Below, one piece after another: positions 6,317 to 11,271 of a DNA stretch of 11,271 bases (position 1 is the stretch's first letter; each line of letters begins with the position of its first letter). Below the pieces are notes generated by a model that was given only the letters and a program-made list of their open reading frames with translations, was not told the DNA's origin and made no database searches. The position numbers and the translations under genes were made by a program. Origin of the DNA: Parcubacteria group bacterium CG11_big_fil_rev_8_21_14_0_20_39_14 (GTDB lineage Bacteria > Patescibacteriota > Minisyncoccia > Minisyncoccales > GCA-002787255); contig PCWD01000023.1 of the NCBI GenBank assembly GCA_002787255.1, positions 1 to 11,271 on the forward strand, written 5' to 3'.

Positions 6317-7078
6317 ATGCCCGAAGAAGGTAAATATCTTTATTGTGTTATCAAAGAAAAGAGTCCCAGAAAATTTAACATTTTGGGACAGGATGAGAAA
6401 GAGGTTTATACTATTAACGAGGGAGATTTGGCAATTGTAGCAAGCGATACCGAAAAAGAAGAATTTTCATTTATCAAAGAATATTTAACTTGCCACCAAA
6501 GAGTCATTGAAGAAGTAATGCAAGAAGGATATGATGTTTTGCCGGTTCGTTTTGGCACAGTAGCCAAAAGTGAAGAAGACATAAGAGAAAAAATATTAAA
6601 AGCAAAAAGAAAAGAACTTTTAGAAACATTTCCAATAGCGGAAGGAAGAGTAGAGTTAGGCCTCAGGGCAATATGGAAAAATATGCCAGGCATTTTTCAG
6701 GAAATAGTTAAACAAAATCTAGAAATTCAAGAAGCAAAGAGAATAGCTCAGAAAAATCCCTTTCAAATGAGAATTGCTGGAGTAGGAGAATTAGTCCAAA
6801 AAGCGCTTGATGCCAAGAGAGAAAATGAGGCCCACAAGATTCTCAGCCCCCTAAAAAAGTTAGCAGTAAAGTTTAAAGAAAGAGAGCTCTTGAGATCTCC
6901 CGAACCTTTAAAAGATTCAATGATTTTAAGTAGCGCCTTCTTAGTGCCAAAAAAGAATGAGAAAGAATTTGATAAAAAGGTAGAAGAATTAATCAGAGAA
7001 TACGACCAGCGAATTAAATTTATTTACATTGGCCCCATTCCTCCCTTTAATTTCGTGGAGTTACATTTAAAGGTATAA
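6317..7078 (+). CDS. gvpF/L: Gas vesicle protein GvpF/GvpL
   Basis: A 253-residue GvpF/L-family protein without extra domains. It begins PEEGKYLYCVIKE, has the family segment CHQRVIEEVMQEGYDVLPVRFG and closes with the signature GPIPPFNFVELHLKV. It is closest in appearance to the GvpF/L part of the J-domain gene (shared EGKY-Y--IKE start and similar spacing). An AGGA lies only two bases before the ATG, an unusually short spacing for a Shine-Dalgarno sequence. It is followed 25 bases later by gvpG, the usual neighbour. GvpF/L proteins contact GvpA and other minor Gvps during nucleation of the vesicle (family knowledge). Confidence 0.93.
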   Translation: MPEEGKYLYCVIKEKSPRKFNILGQDEKEVYTINEGDLAIVASDTEKEEFSFIKEYLTCHQRVIEEVMQEGYDVLPVRFGTVAKSEEDIREKILKAKRKELLETFPIAEGRVELGLRAIWKNMPGIFQEIVKQNLEIQEAKRIAQKNPFQMRIAGVGELVQKALDAKRENEAHKILSPLKKLAVKFKERELLRSPEPLKDSMILSSAFLVPKKNEKEFDKKVEELIREYDQRIKFIYIGPIPPFNFVELHLKV

Positions 7079-7103
7079 ATTGGTTTAAAAAACTAAATAA
7101 ATT

Positions 7104-7340
7104 ATGGCATTTTTAATAGATGATATATTATTAGCGCCACTTAAAGGTATTATTTGGATAGCAGAAAAAATCCGGGATATGGCTTTAGAAGAATTGGAAG
7201 ATACTCCGGAAAAACTTCAGCGAGAACTTCTTGATTTGCAGATGGCTTTAGAAGCAGAACAAATTACTGAAGCTGAATATCAAAAAAAAGAAAAAGACAT
7301 TTTAGATAGAATGGAAGCTTTAAAAAAGGAAGAAAAATGA
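7104..7340 (+). CDS. gvpG: Gas vesicle protein GvpG
   Basis: A 78-residue protein of the expected GvpG size. It opens with the family's hydrophobic stretch (LIDDILLAPLKGIIWIAEKI), followed by a charged helical part with LEDTPEKLQRELLDLQMALE and ITEAEYQKKEKDILDRM, which probably forms a coiled coil. GvpG is an essential minor gas vesicle protein that works with GvpF/L. Its TGA stop directly abuts the left end of the repeat at 7341, so the repeat probably inserted at or rebuilt the stop. TGA as a stop here shows that the standard or bacterial code is in use. Confidence 0.93.
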   Translation: MAFLIDDILLAPLKGIIWIAEKIRDMALEELEDTPEKLQRELLDLQMALEAEQITEAEYQKKEKDILDRMEALKKEEK

Positions 7341-7473
7341 ACCCCGTTAGAAGTCTTTGGTAGAAAAAATTATAGAAATTTTTTCTACTCTCTGATAATG
7401 GGGGTAAAATTAAAAAATAAAGGTCTGTCTGAAAATAGCTATATGTTATATAAAGACAGACTTCTAACGGGGT
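7341..7473. repeat. 133-bp structured repeat, copy 2
   Basis: Same architecture as 6060-6193. The ends ACCCCGTTAGAAGTCT and AGACTTCTAACGGGGT are complementary, the left hairpin is GTAGAAAAAATT with AATTTTTTCTAC, and a GTCTGTCT...AGACAGAC hairpin lies near the right end. Stem sequences differ from copy 1 but pairing is preserved. It fills the whole space between the gvpG stop and the next gene, whose GTG start lies across its right end. Confidence 0.85.
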
Positions 7474-9544
7474 GAAGAGCTTTTTAAAAAATAAAAATTT
7501 AAGACTTATTCTATTTGGCGGAAAGGGAGGAAGCGGAAAGACTACTTCAGCCGCAGCAACCGCTCTCTATTTAGAAAAAACCACAAAAAAGAAGATTTTA
7601 GTTGTTTCTACTGACCCGGCGCCTTCTCTTGGAGATAGCTTTGATGTTGAGATAGGGAATAAAATTACTCAAATTAAAGACAATCTCCAGGCTATTGAAT
7701 TTGATTCAAAAGAATTATTGGAAGATTTCAGAAAAAAGAATTTAGAGGTGATTAAAACTTTGGTGGAACGAGGCACTTATTTGGCCAAAGAAGATATTGA
7801 GCTGTTTGAGGGCTTGGCTGTTCCCGGAACGGATGAAGTGATGGCAATAATAAAAATTGCCAATCTTTTAAAAGAAAAAAAATATGATTTGATTATCCTT
7901 GATACTGCTCCCACCGGTCATACCAAAGTACTTCTTTCTTTGCCCCAGGCAATGGAAAGATGGTTAAAGGTAATGAGTTTGATGCGGGAAAAACACCGAT
8001 ATTTAATGAAGCACTGGAGAGGGAAATATGTGAGAGATGAAAGTGATAAATTTTTGGAAGAGATTAGGGCCGATGTAACCGAAGTTAAAAATCTTTTAAA
8101 AAACCCCGACTTAACTGAATTTGTTCCAGTCACTATTCCTGAACCAATGAGCATTTTAGAGACAGAAGATTTAATTGAATATCTTGAGACTCTGGATATA
8201 AGGGTAGAAAGTATTATTGCCAATCGAATTTTATTTCCGGGTGAACCCCCACACCAAACGAAGTTATGGTGTGGGGGTGAATGTGAATTTTGTAAAAAAA
8301 GAGCAGAAATTCAAGAAAAACACATCAAATTAATTGATGAAAAGTTTAAGAAATTTCAAGTGTTGGAAATGCCCTTATTTCCAAAAGAAATTCGCGGTGA
8401 AAAAGATTTATTAGATTACGCTGAAATCTTATTCGGCGAGAAAGAATATCAGTCCATTCTGCCAAAGATTGCCCACTCAAAATTTCCTGCTTTATCTAAA
8501 GGTAAGATGGCTGATTTTTTGAAGAAAGATATTCACCCCGTTAGAGATTACGGGGAAAAGGAAAAGATGCAGAGAAAACAAATCTCTAACGGGGTAAACT
8601 TTATAATTTGTGGAGGAAAGGGCGGAGTGGGAAAAACGGTAGTGGCTGCTGCAGCCGCTATAGCTTTAGCTGAAAAGCATAAAGACCCCGCACCAGAGCA
8701 AGCTCGGTACGGGGCAGGTAAAAAAATCCTTGTTTCCACTACTGATCCAGCCCATGCCCTCAGTAATGCTTTCAGCCAAGATATTCCTTTAGATACAGAA
8801 GCGACTTCCATAAAAGGTTTTAATAATCTTTTTGCTTTGGAAATAGACGCTCAAGAAAAGCTTAAGAAATGGAAAGATGAATATCGCCAAGATATAGATA
8901 ATATTTTTAAGAAATTTATTGGGGGAGGAATGGATATCGCTTTTGACCGAAAAGTGCTGGCAGAGTTAATGGAACTTTCCCCACCGGGAATGGAAGAACT
9001 TATGGCCCTAGGAGAGATTATGAATTTAATGGCGGAGGGCAAATACGATATTTATGTTTTGGATTCAGCAGCTTCCGGCCATTTACTTCGGTTCTTAGAG
9101 CTTCCGGAGACAATCGGAGAGTGGTTAAAAAGTATCTTCAAAATTCTGCTTAAATATAAAGATATAGTTGGTTTAATTGAGATTAAAAGAAAACTATTAG
9201 ATTTTTCCAAGGATATAAAGAAAATTCAAGAAACATTATTTAGCTCTAAAAAAACAGAGTTTATAATGATAAGCATTGCTGAAGAAATGGGGGTAAGAGA
9301 AATGGGAGACTTGGCCCAATCTTTAGAAAAACTTAATGTTCCCTATAATTACATAATTTTAAATATGATTACGCCGGCTTTCGAATGTAAATTCTGTCAA
9401 GCCAAGAGAGAAAATCAAGAAAAATATATTGCCAGAGTAAAAAAAGAATATCCTCAAAAAGAAATAGTTTTAGTCCCCTTATTTCCTTACGATATAAGGG
9501 GCACAGAGTCCTTAAAAGAATTATCAAAATTCCTTTTTGGCTAA
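7472..9544 (+). CDS. Tandem ArsA/Get3-type ATPase
   Basis: A 690-residue protein of two fused ArsA/Get3 (TRC40) halves. Half 1 has the deviant Walker A GGKGGSGKTT (16-25), switch I STDPAPSLGDSF, switch II DTAPTGHT (from 144) and CEFCKKRAEIQ (C271, C274). Half 2 has GGKGGVGKTV (381-390), STTDPAHALSNAF, a weaker DSAASGHLLRFLELP (from 531) and CKFCQAKRENQ (C639, C642). The CxxC pairs match the zinc site that joins Get3 dimers; Get3 carries tail-anchored membrane proteins. This favours a hydrophobic-cargo role over an arsenite pump, although arsenite work is not excluded; no arsB or arsR is nearby. The GTG at 7472 is the only usable start (the frame is closed by TAA at 7451) and lies in the repeat end. 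Palindromes encode loops at about 258-269, 355-375 and 405-416. ParA/ArsA-fold ATPases occur in some gvp clusters. Confidence 0.9.
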   Translation: MKSFLKNKNLRLILFGGKGGSGKTTSAAATALYLEKTTKKKILVVSTDPAPSLGDSFDVEIGNKITQIKDNLQAIEFDSKELLEDFRKKNLEVIKTLVERGTYLAKEDIELFEGLAVPGTDEVMAIIKIANLLKEKKYDLIILDTAPTGHTKVLLSLPQAMERWLKVMSLMREKHRYLMKHWRGKYVRDESDKFLEEIRADVTEVKNLLKNPDLTEFVPVTIPEPMSILETEDLIEYLETLDIRVESIIANRILFPGEPPHQTKLWCGGECEFCKKRAEIQEKHIKLIDEKFKKFQVLEMPLFPKEIRGEKDLLDYAEILFGEKEYQSILPKIAHSKFPALSKGKMADFLKKDIHPVRDYGEKEKMQRKQISNGVNFIICGGKGGVGKTVVAAAAAIALAEKHKDPAPEQARYGAGKKILVSTTDPAHALSNAFSQDIPLDTEATSIKGFNNLFALEIDAQEKLKKWKDEYRQDIDNIFKKFIGGGMDIAFDRKVLAELMELSPPGMEELMALGEIMNLMAEGKYDIYVLDSAASGHLLRFLELPETIGEWLKSIFKILLKYKDIVGLIEIKRKLLDFSKDIKKIQETLFSSKKTEFIMISIAEEMGVREMGDLAQSLEKLNVPYNYIILNMITPAFECKFCQAKRENQEKYIARVKKEYPQKEIVLVPLFPYDIRGTESLKELSKFLFG
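8245..8278. repeat. In-frame ACCCCCACACCA palindrome in the Get3-like gene, half 1
   Basis: The arms ACCCCCACACCA and TGGTGTGGGGGT are perfect 12-bp complements around a 10-base loop. It is read as PPHQTKLWCGG directly before the CEFC zinc motif and adds an extra cysteine (C267). The arm sequence equals the inverted-repeat pair at the gvpH 3' end. Confidence 0.85.
8535..8595. repeat. In-frame ACCCCGTTAGAGATT element at the junction of the two Get3 halves
   Basis: The arms ACCCCGTTAGAGATT and AATCTCTAACGGGGT are perfect 15-bp complements, 31 bases apart. The encoded linker runs from HPVRDYGEKEK to ISNGV, immediately before NFIICGGKGG of the second half. It is a short form of the family whose long members are at 6060-6193 and 7341-7473. 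Confidence 0.85.
8686..8714. repeat. In-frame palindrome in the Get3-like gene, half 2
   Basis: The arms CCCCGCACC and GGTACGGGG pair with one mismatch around AGAGCAAGCTC, which is itself palindromic. It is read as DPAPEQARYGAG between ALAEKHK and KKILVSTTDPAH, a place where ArsA proteins normally have only a short turn. It belongs to the GCACCAGA.C family seen at 207-235. Confidence 0.8.
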
Positions 9545-9591
9545 AAATAAATCAAGGTCGATCTAATCTAAAAATTTAAAAATATAAAAAT

Positions 9592-9861
9592 ATGGAACCA
9601 AAAGAAATTATTGAGAAAGCAAAAAAACAATTGGCTGATTTAACCGGTTTTAAAGAACCAGCTGGTGTTGGGTTAAAAAAAGAAAAAGAAGGATGGATGG
9701 TGACAGTTGAAATTGCTGAGAAAAAATCCATCCCCGAAGGCATGGATATTTTGGGAACTTACGAAGTTCATTTAGATGCCAAAGGAGAGTTGCTTGGTTA
9801 TGAAAAAATTGCCATGCGAAAAAAGATGGACACCGATGCTTTTGAGAAGAAAGAAGAGTAA
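9592..9861 (+). CDS. gvpO: Gas vesicle protein GvpO
   Basis: An 89-residue protein with the GvpO family pattern: an N-terminal helix ending in LADLTGF, then GWMVTVEIAEKKSIPEG, DILGTYEVHLDAKGELLGYEKI and a basic end. GvpO is a small soluble protein needed for gas vesicle formation in haloarchaea. The length is at the short end for the family because there is almost no N-terminal extension. It follows the Get3-like gene by 47 AT-rich bases and has no Shine-Dalgarno sequence before the ATG. It belongs to the same transcriptional direction and probably the same operon. Confidence 0.9.
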   Translation: MEPKEIIEKAKKQLADLTGFKEPAGVGLKKEKEGWMVTVEIAEKKSIPEGMDILGTYEVHLDAKGELLGYEKIAMRKKMDTDAFEKKEE

Positions 9862-9875
9862 TAATCGATGCCAAT

Positions 9876-9922
9876 ATACTAATGAATACGAATTATACTA
9901 ATTTTTATTCGTATATTAGTAT
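9876..9922. repeat. AT-rich hairpin between gvpO and gvpF/L
   Basis: ATACTAATGAATACGAA (9876-9892) pairs with TTCGTATATTAGTAT (9908-9922), leaving a two-base bulge and a 15-base AT loop. It ends eight bases before the gvpF/L start codon. There is no U-run after the stem, so a simple intrinsic terminator is unlikely; an mRNA stability or translation element, or another palindromic repeat, fits better. Confidence 0.6.
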
Positions 9923-9930
9923 CGCGTTTC

Positions 9931-10713
9931 ATGAATGGTTTTTATCTCTATTGTATTAAGGAAAAAACTGGTTCTAACTTTTCTACAGGGGGAATTGATG
10001 GGGGCAAAATTTTTACTATTCCTTATCAGGATTTGGAAGCAGTGGTTAGCGAAGTCTCTTTAGATGAATTTAGCTCAGAAGAAATTCAAAAGAAAGCCCA
10101 GGAAGATATAAACTGGATTGGGGAAAAGGCCCTAAACCACCAAAAAGTAATTGAGGAGGCTATGGTTGGTCCAGTTCCCGTAATTCCAATGCAGTTTGGA
10201 GTAATTTTTAAAACTAAAGAAAATTTAGAAGAAACCCTGGGCAAGCGTTACGAACAATTTAGACAAAGCCTGGAGAAATTAGCAGGAAAACAGGAATGGG
10301 GCGTGAAAGTGTTTTTAAAAGAAAATATTTTTAGGAAAAATATTGAAGAAAAAAATGAACAGGTTTTGGCCAAAAAGAAAGAAATTGAATCAATGCCCAA
10401 AGGAATGGCCTTTTTTGCCCAAAAACAGATAGATGGGATAGTTGGGCAAGAAAAAGACAAAGAATTAGATAAAGTTATGGAAGAGATTTACGAGGGCCTG
10501 GGTGAATTAGCTTTCAGCAAAAATAAAGCTAAACTTTTGGAGAAAGATTTTACCGGAAAAACAGAGGAAATGATTTTGAACAGTTTTTATTTAATTGAAG
10601 AATCAAAATTAGCCCAATTTCAAAAAAAGGTCGAAGAGTTAAAAGAAAAATATAATCCAATAGGGATTGAAGTTGAGATGAGCGGCCCTTGGCCCTCCTA
10701 TCATTTCGCCTAA
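9931..10713 (+). CDS. gvpF/L: Gas vesicle protein GvpF/GvpL (third paralogue)
   Basis: A 260-residue GvpF/L-family protein. It starts NGFYLYCIKEKT, has the family core NHQKVIEEAMVGPVPVIPMQFG and ends with the signature MSGPWPSYHFA. The middle is a long Lys/Glu-rich helical region. It differs more from the other two copies than they do from each other, and its N-terminus is shorter. No ribosome-binding sequence is visible before the ATG; the upstream hairpin at 9876-9922 may influence its translation. It stands between gvpO and gvpK, a normal gvp context. The three paralogues probably have separate roles in assembly (inference). Confidence 0.93.
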   Translation: MNGFYLYCIKEKTGSNFSTGGIDGGKIFTIPYQDLEAVVSEVSLDEFSSEEIQKKAQEDINWIGEKALNHQKVIEEAMVGPVPVIPMQFGVIFKTKENLEETLGKRYEQFRQSLEKLAGKQEWGVKVFLKENIFRKNIEEKNEQVLAKKKEIESMPKGMAFFAQKQIDGIVGQEKDKELDKVMEEIYEGLGELAFSKNKAKLLEKDFTGKTEEMILNSFYLIEESKLAQFQKKVEELKEKYNPIGIEVEMSGPWPSYHFA

Positions 10714-10726
10714 ACCATTCGAGAAA

Positions 10727-10759
10727 CTCAGGGTTAGTCCTGAGCGAAGTCGAAGGACT
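10727..10759 (+). promoter_or_regulatory. Palindromic leader carrying the gvpK Shine-Dalgarno sequence
   Basis: AAGGA at 10753-10757 lies five bases before the gvpK ATG, the best ribosome site in the window. It is partly inside the stem AGTCCT (10736-10741) with AGGACT (10754-10759). A competing stem CTCAGG (10727-10732) with CCTGAG (10739-10744) uses overlapping bases, so the two hairpins exclude each other; the first hides the ribosome site, the second frees it. The core GAGCGAAGTCGAAGGACT looks like a dispersed palindromic repeat family. Pairing is visible; switching is inference. Confidence 0.5.
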
Positions 10760-10762
10760 AAA

Positions 10763-11271
10763 ATGGCTATTAACTTAGACAATAAAAATGCTAGTTTAGT
10801 TGATGCCTTGGATACAGTAATTGATAAAGGAGTAGTAGTCCAGGGAGATGTAGTGGTGAGAATAGCCGATTTAGATTTGTTAGCCATTCAGTTAAAACTT
10901 ATCCTTGTTTCCATGTCAAGATTGCAAACTCAGCAGGGGAAAAGAACCGATAAAATAAATATCAATGAAATGGGGGATGAAGTCTATTTAAAAAAAATGG
11001 AAGGTCAAATTGAAAAAGCTCAAGCGCATATCAATCAGATGATTAATGCCGATAATCCCCAAGAAGCGGAAGGGGGATTAGCCCAATTAGTCTTAACTTT
11101 AATCAAACTCATTACTGATTTAGTGGAGAGAGAAGCAGTGAGAAGAGTTGAAGGGGGAAGTTTAACCCAAATTGAAATGCAAAAATTAGGATTAAATCTT
11201 CAAGCCATTGAAACCAAAATAGAAGAACTAAGATTGGTTTTCGGTCTTAAAGAAGATGATTTGAATTTAAA
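10763..11271 (+). CDS. gvpK: Gas vesicle protein GvpK (3' end missing)
   Basis: A frame open from ATG 10763 to the right edge (169 complete codons). It contains the GvpK signatures DKGVVVQGDVVVRIADLDLL and, near the end, LVLTLIKLITDLVEREAVRRVEGGSL followed by KLGLNLQAIETKIEELRLVFGLKEDDLNL. In known GvpK proteins the sequence ends soon after DLNL, so only a few residues are probably missing. The residues between (about 55-100), including MGDEVYLKKMEGQIEKAQAH, form a charged, helical linker. GvpK is a conserved minor protein needed for gas vesicle formation in several organisms. The start is supported by an AAGGA Shine-Dalgarno sequence supplied by the preceding palindrome. Confidence 0.93.
   Translation, partial: MAINLDNKNASLVDALDTVIDKGVVVQGDVVVRIADLDLLAIQLKLILVSMSRLQTQQGKRTDKININEMGDEVYLKKMEGQIEKAQAHINQMINADNPQEAEGGLAQLVLTLIKLITDLVEREAVRRVEGGSLTQIEMQKLGLNLQAIETKIEELRLVFGLKEDDLNL

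Noticed and set aside
6060..7473. Repeats as complete insertion sequences
   Set aside because: At about 134 bp they have no room for a transposase, and the sequence between the two copies is gvpF/L and gvpG rather than a transposase gene.
207..8714. Palindromes as a CRISPR array
   Set aside because: The units are different palindromes at irregular distances inside genes; there are no regularly spaced identical repeats with unique spacers.
8548..8811. Minus-strand frame with an Ala-rich stretch inside the Get3-like gene
   Set aside because: It is the complement of the conserved GGKGGVGKT region and has no support of its own.
7472..9544. Arsenite resistance (ars) operon
   Set aside because: No ArsB, ArsR, ArsC or ArsD nearby, all neighbours are gvp genes, and the cysteine pattern is Get3-like.
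9876..9922. Hairpin as an intrinsic terminator after gvpO
   Set aside because: There is no T-run directly after the stem, and the next gvp gene follows on the same strand within eight bases.

Overview
This AT-rich window is one stretch of a gas vesicle (gvp) gene cluster. Every gene is on the + strand, with mostly short gaps and no convergent or divergent breaks. Recognisable gas-vesicle proteins are GvpH (small heat-shock-like, cut by the left edge), three GvpF/GvpL paralogues (one fused to a DnaJ J domain), GvpG, GvpO and GvpK (cut by the right edge). The main structural protein GvpA and the usual MoxR-type ATPase GvpN are not in the window and may lie outside it.

Between these sit genes that are not part of the classical gvp set: a complete CDC48/p97-type double AAA+ ATPase, a winged-helix protein, an actin/Hsp70-fold ATPase, and a tandem ArsA/Get3-type ATPase with a Get3-like CxxC motif in each half. 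Left to right: gvpH (2-553), remnant of a second Hsp20 end (571-639), non-coding (640-829), CDC48 (854-3184), winged helix (3197-3700), actin/Hsp70-like (3712-4803), GvpF/L-J (4819-5877), a 439-base gap with a structured repeat (5878-6316), gvpF/L (6317-7078), gvpG (7104-7340), a second copy of that repeat (7341-7473), tandem Get3/ArsA (7472-9544), gvpO (9592-9861), gvpF/L (9931-10713), gvpK (10763-end). The mix of an sHSP, a J domain, an Hsp70-fold ATPase, a p97-type unfoldase and a Get3-like hydrophobic-cargo ATPase looks like a dedicated protein-handling set for gas vesicle assembly or turnover. That functional reading is inference.

The second striking layer is a high density of short palindromic elements. 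At least eight lie in frame inside coding sequence (gvpH, three sites in CDC48, one in the actin-like gene, three in the Get3-like gene) and code for extra low-complexity loops at places where the protein families normally have none. Related elements lie between genes and supply a start codon (Get3-like gene) or a Shine-Dalgarno sequence (gvpK). Two intergenic copies of about 134 bp share ends and architecture but have different stem sequences that still pair.

Organism: several genes lack a clear Shine-Dalgarno sequence and stops are mostly TAA. Palindromes of the ACCCCGTTAGAA type inside genes are, from memory, typical of candidate-phylum bacteria (Patescibacteria/CPR, possibly Omnitrophota). 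CDC48 and GvpH also have an archaeal flavour, so an archaeon is not excluded. TGA is used as a stop (gvpG), which argues against the Gracilibacteria/SR1 code.
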